In this document: positions 14,701 to 29,808 of the stretch, one piece after another | Layout of the letters: each line of letters starts with the position of its first letter | How positions within the stretch are numbered: the stretch's first letter is position 1 | Source: Acanthochlamys bracteata | Taxonomy: Eukaryota; Streptophyta; Magnoliopsida; Pandanales; Velloziaceae | NCBI GenBank assembly: GCA_019914995.1 | Contig: CM034127.1 | Location: 1,488,001-1,552,000 of the forward strand | DNA length: 64,000 nucleotides | Direction of reading: 5' to 3' | Program-made: the position numbers and the translations under genes | The notes under the pieces: generated by a model | Told to the model about the DNA's origin: nothing | Databases searched by the model: none | The model's input: only the letters and a program-made list of their open reading frames with translations

Positions 14701-17589
14701 TAGGGTAGGTAGTTCTTTATTTGATGCAATCTTTATGTTGTAGTCTAGCATCGTATTTCCCAAACTTCTTTGCTGGAACAGGAAGGTGAGATTCTTCCTG
14801 GGACTCTAGCTTCTGAAGGTGTGTCCGAGAGTGACATGCAAAAGCGTGATATGTAAGTTCAGCTTTAGTTAAGATTCTACAATGTCATAATAGCTGGTAC
14901 TGGCTTCTATTGCATCTAATAAAGATCAGAACCATTTAGTTAAACATTATGTCCTGATGAACTTTTTGGCTTTTGGTGAAGAAGTGACATCACTTAGCTA
15001 TCTTCGCTTGCAAAATACCATCTGCATCCTTCTCACATAATTCATGTAGTTGTTGAGGGAGGTCACAAGCTCAAAATATCCTGTTACTTCATAGTTGCCT
15101 CAGTCGCTAGCCATTTAGATGATTGGTTTGCTTTTCTTAGATTATGCTCAGCTTTGAAAGCTTTGGAACCCATTTACTTGTTGATGTATTAATGCTAGCC
15201 ATGACAGTGAGTCTGATTGATCAATGATATGGCATGCCTGCTCAACCTTTTGGAATGGAAGCACGTGAATTAGGTGTAGTATGTTGTGAATTTTTAAAGA
15301 GCCCAAAAAAGGACTTCAATGGGTGCAATGGAAGTCTAACTACCTTACTAGGTGATCTCATTTACTTTGACCACCAACATCCTTAGGCATCATAGCTGCA
15401 CTTCTGAGATTCTGAGATCCTCTGAAACTATCTCCACATTTTTTATTTTGTGTTGAGCTTCTTAAAGCACAAGGCCTGATTTTATTTCCAGCTTTTGTGA
15501 TTTTGTTTGCTATAATGATTCATGTAAGTTTATATTTTTTATATTTCCATGAAGCCAATGACTGGTTATTTGGAATGTATGTTTTACCATGTAGATAGTT
15601 GTATCGCCACCATTGTCTTATGTTCGTTTCTTGGATAACTGTAACCATATATCTTCTGTTATCATATTTTATTCTAGAGCCGAGATTGTTGGTTATCCAC
15701 TTCTAATCACTTTATCATCTTGGACGGAATTAACTCATCAATCATCTTCATTTAGGCTTGCCAAGAAGAAGATGCAAAAGCTACGGTCTACAAAGTTTCA
15801 TGTTTCTAGGACTAGGCTTATCATCTATAATTTGCCGAAGACAATTACACAGAATGATGTGAAAAAGCTTTGTGTTGAAGCAGTTCTTTCACGGGCTTCA
15901 AAGCAAAATCCAGTTATACAGAAGGTTAGACAAGCTACATATCAATAACTTGATTTTAAGATTTACTCTGTTAAATTTTACTCTCTACTCAGGTAAAGAT
16001 ATTGAAGGATGCGAAGAACGGCCAACCTACTAAGAAGCATAATTCACGTGGTGCTGCTTTTGTTGAATTTAAAGAACATCAGCATGCACTTGTGGCACTA
16101 CGTGTTCTTAATAACAATCCTGGTAAGATGTGGTTGATTATTTATTTGTATATTCTACAGTTTGGTTTTTCAACCTTGATATCTTTGGATGTAGCATGTT
16201 GGATGGGGTCTATCCTCCTGTACATATCACATACATTTAAAAATTGCAAATCGCTTAGGATTTGTTTGGTCACTTCGCAAAACTCTTGGATTAGGAAGAC
16301 TTCCTGGAAAGTTGGGAAAGCAAAACTGCTCGCTTCTCTTCAAACTTATCTCAAATCTCAGAGTTACGCAGCTTTCTCAACCAAACTATCACCAATGATC
16401 CTTCAATTTTAGCCATTTCTGATCTCGCTAGTTAGTTTCTGACTACCAATAGAAAGCTGGTAATTCCAACCTCAACCAACCTGAAACTATCGTTCTTACT
16501 CGACAACTAGTATACCATTAAAGTTTGTTCCTGCTGGTGGCAGTACATGGTTTGTTCTGTACACAACTGGCTTGTTATGCTGCTTTGCTCACTCAATATG
16601 GCCGTCTAACTTTCCTCTTCTTAACTATGTTTATCTGTGAGCTTCATCCAATGAGCATTAACTCTTATAGTATGGACTATCACTAACATGTTAGCTACAT
16701 GTTTCCTCCGCCGTCTTCATTTCCACATTCATTTGCTGTGGTTTTTGGCTAGTATCATGCAAATGATACCTTTTTTTTGTGGGGTTTTCTATATGTTGAT
16801 TATAGAAACTGATGTTGAAATCATCTGTTTTCTCTAGAGACATTTGGTAGCGAGCGTAGACCCATTGTTGAGTTTGCTATAGATAATATTGAGAAACTGA
16901 AGTTGCAAAAGTCTAAAGTAGAGCCTTCAAAGAAAGAACATAGCATTTCAGAAGCTAACAAGCAGGAGGGTGAGCAAGATTCCATGCCTCAGGAGTCCAA
17001 TAGGAAAAGACCCAGAATTGAAAAGATGTCGCAAAGGCTGAAACAACAGAAAGGCCATGACGATTCTAAATTACCTGAGCCTACACATGCTAGAGCTATG
17101 GTAGAGAACAAGGATTCCAGAAGTCGCAAGAGAAAGTCTGGCAAGGGTAAGAAATCACTTGACAAAACAAGTCGTCAAGAAGAAGGCTACCTGACACGAT
17201 CAAATCTATATAAGGAGGTAATCATAGGTTTACTTTGTACTGGAGCATAACTTTCATTTACTTTTGGCTTGGGAAATTGTTAAGACTTTCCCATAATCTT
17301 CTTCTTGTCAACACAGGATAATAAATTGACTACAGCATCAGATATGGGTCTTAGTAAAGCAGCAGCAACGGTATCAAGAAAGAGGAAGTTGCCAAATGGA
17401 GTTGGTGAGTTTGATAACAAGCAGGGTAAAAGTTTAAAGAAGAAAAAGAAAGACTCAGATGGACAACAAGCAGTCGACAAATTGGATAAGTTAATAGAGC
17501 AATATCGCTCCAAATTTTCTCAGCGAAGTCTGAACAATAAGAAAGAAGCTGTTGGTAAAGAAGTCAGAAGATGGTTTGAATCGGATTAG
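8719..17589 (+). CDS. RBM28: RBM28/Nop4-like nucleolar RNA-binding protein with four to five RRMs
   Basis: Nineteen exons: 8719-8832, 8955-9015, 9545-9581, 9701-9831, 9950-10045, 10134-10221, 11142-11275, 11848-11987, 12369-12419, 12505-12587, 12664-12718, 12795-12903, 13871-14396, 14491-14704, 14782-14852, 15756-15924, 15993-16122, 16838-17217 and 17317-17589. They total 2,862 nt, or 953 residues. RRM1 lies near residues 24-100 ([16 protein letters not shown]). A divergent RRM-like region is near 177-255. RRM3 is near 270-362 ([19 protein letters not shown]). An acidic Asp/Ser/Glu linker follows. RRM4 starts near 503 ([12 protein letters not shown]) and RRM5 near 655 ([20 protein letters not shown]). 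The Lys-rich tail ends with [13 protein letters not shown] and RRWFESD, as in the Arabidopsis homologue At2g21440. Yeast Nop4 and human RBM28 act in large-subunit rRNA maturation in the nucleolus, and I infer the same role here. Confidence 0.9.
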
Positions 17590-18685
17590 GCAAGTCAAAT
17601 CTGGCCTTTTGCATATCTACCTTACTGCTTGAAGAGAGAGCGTTTCAGAAAAAAGAAAAAAAGAGAAGCATGTCATACATAAATTCTGAAATATTAACCT
17701 TCTCTCGCAATCATCCTACTTCAATCTGGCTGTAACTGTAACTTCCACTGAAGCTTCTTGAGATGATACCTTCGAGTTCAACTTCAGATGAGTTCCTACA
17801 ACCAGCATGTTTACCAAGCAGCCTCATCTGTGAGGTGCACTCAAGGTTGAATTAGCTTCGCACTTTTAAAGACAGGTAGCCATTGTGTGCCTGTACAACT
17901 GTTCTACTGTATTTGGCATGCTATATACCTATGCATATACTTCGGTAAGCGTCACTGAGAATGTAAACTTGCGCCATTTGATCGGCTGGTAAGAAGACTT
18001 GGACCTCTTTGTATAATTATTATAAATTGCCTATCTAGTGTTTGATAAGAATTGTTGGTCAACATTATATTAGGTAAATATTTATAATATGTTCTTTTAT
18101 TCCTAGGCAATCAATCGCTACTACGCTCAGAGCCTCCTGCTTTAGTTCTCTTTGAATTTATTTTTTTAATTAATTTTTATTAATTACAAATTTAAATTAT
18201 TTTCAAAAATTTTCTTAATTTTTTAACATTAAGTTTTCTTAAAATTTATTTTATTCTAACCAAAAGAGTCCTTGAGCAGAACGAGTGATAAAGAGCTTTA
18301 CTGCACTTGCATAATATTAATTCCTTAGTTTTGTATAAAATACACGAATTATTATTCACTAACTTAAACATTGGTCTATGTTTTTTTTTTGGTCATAATA
18401 CTTATTTATTTTATCCTGGACTTGGATTATATGATTTATTACTGTTTGCTCTCTGACTTGTTAGACGAAGAAAACAGAGAAGTAGACACATACATCACGG
18501 ACTTGAAAGCAAAAGACGACAACGACTTCCAACGGTTCTTTTGAATGAAGAAGCAAGTCGTTCAACTTCAACCAAAACAAAAAAAAGCAATTTGCAAAAT
18601 TTCAATCCTGATAGTTACTTTTGGCAATGTATGAACCCATTTGTTAGAAGAGGTAAACACAAATGTGTGTTTGTTTTGGAGTTTT
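17590..18685. other. Intergenic between the RBM28-like gene and the kinase gene
   Basis: The first few hundred bases are probably the 3' untranslated region of the RRM gene. The rest is A/T-rich spacer. I see no gene here. Confidence 0.6.
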
Positions 18686-18689
18686 CTAG

Positions 18690-18945
18690 TGTGTGTTTTG
18701 AAATTTATTATAAAATAGAATTTTTTTAAAATAAAAAATATTTTTATTTTATTTAAAAAATAAGTTTTATTTTTATTTTTTAAAAAAAGTAATAATATAT
18801 AATAAAAATTTTTTTATGTAAAATTTTTTTATATTATCTAAATTTTTAAATAAATTTTTTAAATATTTATAAAATATATATTAAAAAATATAAAATAAAA
18901 AAAATTTAAAAAGTTGCGTTTGGAAAAACGCACTCTAGTCAACAA
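18690..18945 (+). mobile_element. A/T-rich dispersed element, copy B
   Basis: This has the same motif order as copy A: a TTTATTATAAAATAGAATTT start, two A/T blocks, AATATTTATAAAATATATATT, then a terminal palindrome TGCGTTTGGAAAAACGCA. The hairpin stem differs from copy A at its base but still pairs. It ends ACTCTAG. There is no coding capacity. Confidence 0.6.
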
Positions 18946-18949
18946 CGAT

Positions 18950-19910
18950 GAAACAACTGTGCGCAACAAAGTAAATTGTTGATCTGTTTTTGCAAATTCA
19001 TCAAGAAAATCTGTCTGTGTTAAAGAAGTGAGAAGAATTTCTCTCTTCTTCTTGCTTAAAAAAATAGAGTCTTTGTTTTTTGAATTTATCTCTTCTCCTT
19101 GCTTGACAAAATATATAATAATCTTTGTTTGTGTTGGAAGAGAGAAAGAATTCATTTGCTGTAAATCAGAAACATGAAAGCTTCCTCTTTTTTAATCAAG
19201 AACAAAAACAATTAAATCTTGTTTAAATTTGAGAGGAAAGAGAGAAGAAGATTAAGCGTCTTTGAGTGCATGCACACAAGCAGGGAACAAAGACAAAGAA
19301 GTCGCTTGCTCACGTAAGCAAGTTGAATTCATCATTTCTGTTTTTGATTCTGTTCTTCTTTTTTCTTTTTCTTTTTTGTTTTTTCTTCGTCTTGTTTCTT
19401 ATATTGGAACAAGAAGTTTTCATCTCTCTCTCTCGCTCTCTATTCTCTTTGTTGTTGTTTTTCTTCCCCAATTTTCTGTTTGGTGTTGTTTAGGTTTGAT
19501 TTCTTTCTGGGTTCACTTTAATTCTCTAATATTCCACAGTATGTCATAGTGTACTTTGATAATTTCTTTCGTTTTATGCTATAGTTAGGTTTATAGTCAA
19601 ATTTCCTACTTTTGCTAGGACTCTCGTCTTCTTCGATCAATTTTGAGTTCATTTTGTTCCTCGTTTTTATCAATTGATGATAAAAATCTGATCTTGTAAC
19701 GTTTCCCTTATTTTCTCCATCTGGGTTTTTTCTCAGCTTAGAATGAAATTTCTCTTGTTGCTAAAAATTCCTTCATTCATTTCATCCATATAAGTAATCT
19801 TTTGAAGATTTTTGCCCCGAACTGTTTAGGTCCTGTAACTCCATCTCATCATGTAGGAATTAGTAATACATTCAAAATCAAGAGATTTATCAGTTTGATT
19901 TTACATAGAT
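18950..19910 (+). promoter_or_regulatory. Promoter and 5' leader region of the RLCK gene
   Basis: The stretch contains CT-rich tracts (for example 19360-19450), typical of plant 5' leaders, and probably a leader intron. No protein-coding gene is visible. The transcription start cannot be fixed from sequence alone. Confidence 0.4.
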
Positions 19911-22432
<2,522 letters not shown>

Positions 22433-23338
22433 CTTCAAGTTTTCATTCATCGATATCAATGGTTCACGGCAACAAAATTTTTCTGCTTCTTTTTCGCATG
22501 CCTGAATTTGTTCTTGGAAGACTAGTGCAGTAGTTATACTGAGAATGTTGTTAATGTTTCTTTGTAAAATTATGAAATACTTATCTATAATGCTGTTAAT
22601 GTTTCTTTGAGGTGCACTCTGCACCGTCGGATATTGATCATTTTGTGCGTTCTTGATGTTGTTATACTGAGAAGGCATCTTTGTAAAATCAAAGTTAAAG
22701 GGTACAATTGGAATTTCTTTATGTTGATTTTAAATTGATTAATTAAAGAACCGACTCACTCAATCTTTCGGAGTTAGCTATATGAACCCTCACCATATTC
22801 CTTCTCCACTCTAAAAATTTCAGTCTAATTTATCTTTCTAGAGCGTTGAAGATATTTCTTGATTGTGGTGATCTGAAATTACAAGCTGAGATCAGGGCTT
22901 TTGATTCAGCAAGATAAAGGTATTATCTCTCTGTTCCTCTTAACCTTTCTTGCCCAACTTGGTAGCTTAGATTTCAAATTCTCTTTTTTTTTTTTAAGTT
23001 TAGTTAATCGGGTTGTTTCTTGCTGTTATTGTCAAGAAATTCTGTGAATTGTTGAAAGGAATTTTTCTGGGGATTTTTAGTTTCAGATTTTTGAGGGGTG
23101 ATGGTGTTCTGAAAATTCAAGAATCTTGTTGATTGACTTCGTTTTGATTGCTTAAGTTGGTCAGTTAATGGTTTCAAAGAAGTATTTGCAAATATATTCG
23201 TCAGAATTTGAGCTTGTTGGGAATTTTGGGCCTAAGTAGCTTTGTTTCGCGATCATCAATTAAGTAAACCAGGATCTGTCTCTTTGATAATAATTTGTCC
23301 TTGTCTTGGTTGTTATTACAGTTCACTGATTGAAATCC
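22433..23338 (+). promoter_or_regulatory. RLCK 3' end, then promoter and leader intron of the MIF4G gene
   Basis: A likely non-coding first exon ends near 22919 at AAAG|GTATTATC. A leader intron runs to the acceptor TTATTACAG at about 23321, 17 nt before the MIF4G start codon. No other gene is seen. Confidence 0.45.
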
Positions 23339-26123
23339 ATGGCACATCAGAGACGGATATCAGGATTGAATGTCATGCACCAAGCTAAGGAAAGATATCA
23401 AATTGGTAGAGTTGGCAGTGAGCAAGACGTAAAGCAAAGGCGACAAAGATCCATTCTGAACAAATTAACAACTCGAAATTTCGACAGGCTTTTTTATCAG
23501 TTGTTGGAAGTTAACATTGACAATATGGAGGGGCTAAATAATTTTGTCTCGCTGGTATATGATAAGGCTGTGACGGAGCCAACTTATTGTGGGGTTTATG
23601 CTGATCTATGCTACCGCTCATCCAATGAGTTTCCTGAGATAGAAGAGGATTGTAAAAGAATTTCGTTCAGGAAGTTGATCTTGGACAAATGCCAGGCAGA
23701 ATTTGAAAGGGGGCTGGAAGGGGTAGTTAAAGGAAGCAGACCGGAGGGTGATGCATGCAAACTTTCTGAACATTGTGGAGAATTGGAAAGAATTAAGGCA
23801 CGCAAGCGTATGCATGGAAATATTCGGCTAATTGGGGAGTTATACAGGAGGCGGATGTTCAGTGAGAAGATCATGCATGAATGCATCCAATCTTTCTTGA
23901 AGCCCTATGAGAACAAAGATGAGCGTAACATCGAGTGCTTGTGCATATTATTAAGTGTAATTGGTGACATTTTAGATCGTCCAAAGTTTGCTGAACATAT
24001 GGATGCATATATTGACAAGATTCAGAATTTATCAAAAAATCATTTACTGTCTTCTCGAATCAGGTTCATGTTGATGGATGTGATAGATCTACGGAAAAAT
24101 AAATGGGACAACAGGAAGAAAACCAGTAATTTAGCCCCGTGGATGGTCTTACACAAAGCAGACAAAAACTATGTTGTTGGCAGGGTACTTGATAGGAAAG
24201 AATTGAGACACAGAAAATTCAGATCTATACTCAACAAACTTAGTGGTGATAATCTTGAGAAGATGCTTGCTCAAGTTCTAGATATTAACGTGCACGATGA
24301 AGAAACACTCAGTGATTTGGTCTCCCAGATATTTGATAAGGCCTTGATGGAAAAAGCGTACTGTGGAACGTATGCTAACTTTTGCTTCCATCTAGCTTAT
24401 AAGCTACCTGAGTTGAGCAAGGGGTATGAAAAGATTACATTTAAAAAATTACTTCTGGACAAATGCCAGGAAGTATTTGAAAGAAGAGGTGGTGATACTT
24501 CCAAATCTCAAAATGATAATTTTAAAGCACGGGCACGTTTTATTGGAAACATCAGGTTGATCAGTGAACTGTATAAGAGAAATATGCTGAGTGAGAGAAT
24601 AACGTATGAATGTATAAGGAAACTTTCGGTTTGTTGCCAGAGCCATAATGAGGAAGACATTGAAGGCTTATGTATTTTGATATGCCAAGTTGGTAGCTTA
24701 ATTGATCAAACCAAAGCCAAAAACTATGTGGAGGAATGTTTTAGTGTGATTTTAGAATTATCTACCAATCAGGCGTTGCCCCTTCATTTAAGATTCATGC
24801 TATTAGATGCAATTGATCTTCGAAATAACAACTGGAGAGGAAGGACTGCCCAAAGTGGTACAAACACCGAGGAACTCTATATAAGTGCTGATCATGCACA
24901 ACAAGAGCAGGCTGAGGCTTTTGTGTATAATAAATTAAGAAGAGACAGCAGAATAAGATACAGATCAGATAGTGGTCGAAGCAGGGGACATGAGAGGTCG
25001 GGATCAACTAGAAGAGTATCCTTCAGGTAAGAATCACTTATATGAATTAGTTGATTGTGTATTTGACTAGAATTTCGCTTACAATACAACCTCTGTGATG
25101 ATAAAATGCTGCAGTTTGATTTCCGATTTCGTGATTTCTTATTGTATCTGTCACTCCCTTCTATGGCAGATAAAGAAATGAAGTTCACTTTGTAATTTAA
25201 ATACGACTAACTTTCTGCTTGAATAAAGCTTGAAAATTGGAATTTGTGCTAGAAGGCAGTTGAATGGTTAAAACTTAGGTTTTATAATGAGTGATTTAAC
25301 TATTTAGAATTTCCTTTTAAGTAAAGCTTGAAAATCTGGACTTTTCTCGAATTGAACTAACTGAAACTAAGGTTGTTTGTTCTGTGTGAGTAGTGGTAGT
25401 TGACACTGCAAGTCTTAGTTCAGGTACTTGTTAGTTTACCCTAAACATTAAAATAGTGATCGTTGGTGCTTGACTCAAGCACCAGTTCGATACTTAGCCC
25501 AGTGTCAATAGGAAAGAAGAGGCCTGACTTGATTGGGCCAAGTGGGCAGAAAACCCCAATAAGACTGGAGCCCAGTGTTCTGTTGACACTCAGGGAAAGT
25601 GATAGCACAATGGAGAAAGTCCATTAAAGACAAGTACACATTACGTGGTAAAAGAATATTTGCGAAGACGCAAACTTACCCTTTTAGGCATGCGTGAATA
25701 GCTCAGAACTTTCCTTTATTGGACAAGGTAAATTTGTAAGCCAAGCTTATAGAGTATCTAGGTCCCAATTGGTTGTTGTCTCTGTATAAATATCTCAAAT
25801 CTCTGAAGATTTGGTAAAGCACTTCTTGTTAATTCTTGTGTGTTCCATTATTCTTACCAGGTTTTCTTGTTATTCTATATTTCTGGATAGATTTTCTCAA
25901 TCATTCTCATCCCAAACTCTAGAAATCTATTGTTGAAGCTCACGCTTCATCAGTAAGGACTTTGTCGAGGAATTCACTGTTGTTCTCTGTATTTATGTCC
26001 AATATGGTTGACCTAAAGTATGCTGCGCCTAACTTGTATTGTTGTCATATGAACAGGGAAATTTCAACTGTCAGAGCGATCCAGTCCTCTTCTGATAAGG
26101 AAATTGAGAAGGTGCTTGATTGA
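23339..26123 (+). CDS. Tandem MIF4G-domain protein related to eIF4G/eIF(iso)4G
   Basis: Two coding exons, 23339-25026 and 26057-26123, encode 584 residues. The ATG at 23339 is the first in frame and follows a leader-intron acceptor. Residues about 33-255 and 294-501 are two copies of one MIF4G HEAT domain. They match each other in order: SILNKL(T/S), YDKA/FDKA, YCGVYADLC/YCGTYANFC, (R/K)KL(I/L)LDKCQ and GNIRLI(G/S)ELY. Each ends in an RFML(M/L)D(V/A)IDLR block, as eIF4G does. No MA3 domain follows; the tail is Arg/Ser-rich (SGRSRGHERSGSTRR). In eIF4G this domain binds eIF4A and RNA in cap-dependent translation. Single-MIF4G plant proteins of eIF4G origin are known (At1g62410), but a duplicated one is unusual to me. 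The biochemical role here is not known. Confidence 0.8.
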
Positions 26124-27120
26124 GTGAATGTGGAATGGAAGTTGAGCTTTTCAGATTTCAATATATACGCTCCCACCAAGAAGATTAATGCAACGGAGAT
26201 GTTTCTACTATTTGATTATTGTGGATAACCTGTTGTAAGTTTGTCCATATAACCTGCTGATTGCTGCTGTACAACAATGGCTATATTTCTTCAGTTCCCA
26301 AAAAGGAACTCATGTTCTTGTGTGATAATTTCTATGTTTTACTTTCTGCAACTTTAGATAGTTACTGACATTCATCCATCAGTTGCTGCTATCTTGTCTT
26401 GGAAATAAAAATATGGAAGCAAATGATGCTCTACAAACTGCTGCATAATAGAAACACCTTCCCAATTAGCTCCAAAAATGTGGCATACATTATAGTACGT
26501 TGTTTTTCGGCATTGCAGAGAAAACAAAAATAGCCTCAAATTGCTAGGTTTGTTATGGATCTTTCCTTCAGACATCGGAAGTTTTATGCAAATGTAAGCA
26601 GGACCTGTCATACAATTGCCTAAAGGGAATTATTATTGCCTCCTTCAGATGCTCATTGTCTTTGTTAGAAACTCTGGATATGTCCATGCGCAAAAACAAT
26701 CATGCAGCTAAAATCTTCAGTCTTTACGATTTTTTGGCAAATCTTGTAACTGCATTGTTAAGAATTGAACAAATTCTTGAAGAGGTATATATCCATGCAA
26801 TGGCGTAACCATGGACTGAGATTCTGCATATTATAAGTGCTGAATCCTTGTTTAGAAACGGTGGAGTAGCTTGGAGATTGGAAGGACTTGTTACTGAACG
26901 TGAGGCTATAGTACTTACTAAGCGATAACCAGGCAAAGACGAGCTGAATGAGTCATCCATATACGTGAATAAGGCTCCAAAGTGCTTGTCAATAGATTTA
27001 CTGAATCCGTACTAACAGTAGCAAATACATAGGAAAAGAAATGAAAGAAGAAACGCACTTACATCATGGCTGGGAAGAAGCTAAGGGAGTTGATATATGT
27101 TTGACTAAATAGTTCTGACA
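26124..27120. other. Intergenic between the convergent MIF4G and DUF1499 genes
   Basis: The stretch holds the 3' untranslated regions of both neighbours. Short open frames here have no recognisable similarity and no splice context that would join them to a gene. Confidence 0.55.
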
Positions 27121-29742
27121 TCAGAAGCTGCTTTCTGAAGACCATCCCTTCTTCTCCAACTCTAACCGCAACGTCTGATGTCCAAATGTTGTACTCAAAA
27201 TCATGAAAACCAATCGACAAATAAGAATAAAAAGTTTGCGAAGAGTGATAGGCACATGCCAAAAAACAGAAGACAGATTGTGGAATCAACGAAATTGTTG
27301 AATCTATTCCTCCTAATAACAGAGTCAAAAGACAAAAGGGTGTAATGCGGGTAACCTTAAGGACCATATCTTGATTCTCTTTTTGTTTACATCGAAGTCA
27401 AAGTTACCTACACGAGATGCAGATCGATACTCAACAATTGATTTCTTGCCAGGTGGGAACCAGAACTCTACATCATCCACAAACTAAAAAAGAAAAAAGA
27501 GCTTTCAGGGGATTAGTGTTGATGGAGGAAGCACAACTCAAGTCAAGAACAGGTGAATTTCTGCCTCACCCCAAATATAGGGCTCTCATATTCCACACGA
27601 ATGTAGTCATCTTTCTTCTCAACAACTTTCGGAGTAAATTTATCTGGCCTGGTAGAGCTTATCTGCAAGAGATATGAAGGAATGCGACCAATGTGCTTTA
27701 GCAGAAGCTATTGTAATGTTATCTGGTGCAATGAAAAAGACACCTTGTTTAATATGATTTTTTAAGAGCTATTTCTACGTCACTTGTGCAATAACTTTAA
27801 CAGCGGGAACTATATGTTCTATAGTCCGCTCTGAATGCATAGCACGCAAAAGCATCAACACTTTACTATTTCCAACTACAGTCCTCTGCAAGGATAATTA
27901 CATACGTCCAGTTAATAATTTGCTTACCAGGTTTTTATGACTGCAAGGATATTTTTGAAGAGATATGTCCTAGATGTACAGTGATTTTCTAGTGTATTCA
28001 AACCACAGGCAACCTTTTAGGTTTGCAAAGCGAAAAAGAACACTAGTTCCTACCCATTTGTTCTCAAGGATTTTAGAATTTGCTTACCACTTCAAGAAGC
28101 TCTTTCATTGCCTCCTCTTGACTAATTGGTTTTTTCCTTCTTCCATCCTCAGGGTTGTAATTCCTAAGAACGACCGAGATTTCTTATTGTTCTCATTATA
28201 AAGAGAATCCTAGAAACTGAATCGATTTAACTACTTCCAGATCACTGAAATTAGATGGCACTTCAATCATTCACTTTGATGACCCTACTTTTGCTTTGGG
28301 TACAAATTTGTACATCACTTTCATGAATCGGATCATCTAACTTCCTTCATCAGCTAGGCATGTTCTTATCTTCTGCGCATGAATTGGAAACTTACAAGTA
28401 TAGTTTTATGGTTTCTTAAGTCTCTTTTGCTTCATACAGCAAGTTATAATCTTCTGTAACTTAGTCAATTACAATTATTTACACAGATAACATGTTTTTT
28501 TTTTCATTTTAGTTTATAACAGGAGGACAAGGGAAACATAAGTCACGAATTCTACTTTGGCACAAAAGTTTGCAGCTGGTGATTTGAATATTGGAACACT
28601 CTACTAGAAAGTTAAAAACAGTCGAGTAACTTCGAAAGGATAACAGAACTGTTTCAGAAACTGAGGAAAAATAAAACTTGCCATATCTATCTTTTGCCTC
28701 CATCAGTTTTCTACAATTACTGTTGCAATGTCAAGTTTCAATAGAAGCATTACCATGGAGGGGCATAGTGCTTGGAATCAGTAATGTCCTCAGATGTCGA
28801 GATGCAATTGTTGGTTGCTGGACAGAGTGCTAAAGAACGAGGGTTCTTTTGTACACCGAGATAACTAGGTTTTGTTCCACTGTACAGCCAGCAAAACAAC
28901 CATCAATAAATTTCGGGGAACCTACTTAAAAAAAGCTTTAACTTAGCGGAGAAATTTAGAATCATAAGACGGTTGGTAGAAAAACAAGTTCTAGATTCCG
29001 AATCTGCAAGCAGTGCAGACACCTAAAAGCAGAATACAGAAGGTTTTGTAGCTGCAGAAGAAGGTAGACATGATATTACCTGAAACTAAAGATGGCAGCA
29101 AGAGAGGCAAATTCACTGCTCCGAAGCACCAAATCCCTACGTACAATGCACATTATGGAGAGTCCAAATTCAGTAAAATAAGTACGAAAGCAGGACACTG
29201 GAATTGGAAGCATAAGTTAAGAAGCTAATCTTCACTGCCAACAATTAGTAAGGTTACTATTTTACATAGAAACAACACCTATGGAGTACTAAGAGAAGCA
29301 AGTGCAAGAAGAAAAAAAAGCTTTCTTTACACTATAAGAGCTCTAAATTTGTTTTCTGAATCTCTTTACTAGCGATCAACAACGTAAAACCGAAAAAGAA
29401 CAGATAGAGAAAACATTGAAAAATTCCTGAAACCATTTGCCAAAACCATAAGAAAAGGTGAAAAGAAAAAACGGGCTATCTAATATAAGAATGAAGTGCA
29501 GCAAAGTGCAATCTTTACACTAGATAAATTCCCAACTTTTCTTATTTAAGCTACCCAACAATCTCCACTGCCAAAAGAAGAAGAAACAATTCACCCGAAT
29601 TCCAATAACACAATGGTTATCATCATCATCATCATTACCTTCTAGTTATTTGGATCTCTGGGTTGTCTTTCTGGTGGGAATCTGCTCTCGTGTTCAATCG
29701 CAGAGAAGCCATTGTTACTGGTAACAAAACAGCAACAGCCAT
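27121..29742 (-). CDS. DUF1499 family protein, probably plastid-targeted
   Basis: Seven exons read on the minus strand: 29742-29639, 29136-29080, 28879-28754, 28163-28088, 27662-27570, 27483-27370 and 27174-27121, totalling 207 residues. Conserved DUF1499 segments are GTKPSYLGVQKNPRSLALCP, TNNCISTSED, KHYAPPWNYNPEDGRRKK, RVEYESPIFGFVDDVEFWF and VEYRSASRVGNFDFDVNKKR. The C-terminus TLRLELEKKGWSSE matches the plant family (At3g60810 type). Residues about 33-55 (TRRDLVLRSS, then a hydrophobic stretch) look like a twin-arginine lumen-targeting signal, so a thylakoid-lumen location is possible. The molecular function is unknown. The boundary between exons 6 and 7 has no GT donor at the conserved site (27369 reads ATATGG), so that junction is uncertain. 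Confidence 0.85.
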
Positions 29743-29808
29743 TGCAAAACAGTTGCTTCTTTTCGTTGGTTGAGATTTGGAATCGAGAGGATAGCTCACT
29801 CCTTGGCC

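Noticed and set aside
23611..23886. Minus-strand open frames within the MIF4G exon
   Set aside because: Shadow frames opposite a long conserved coding exon.
25380..26050. Possible solo LTR in the MIF4G intron (TATAAATA-like box and polypyrimidine-rich end)
   Set aside because: No terminal TG..CA pair with target-site duplication and no primer-binding site or internal remains could be found.
27720..28080. Open stretch on the minus strand between DUF1499 exons 4 and 5
   Set aside because: The flanking exons join in phase without it and give the family sequence; the stretch has no match and soon reaches a stop, so it is intron.
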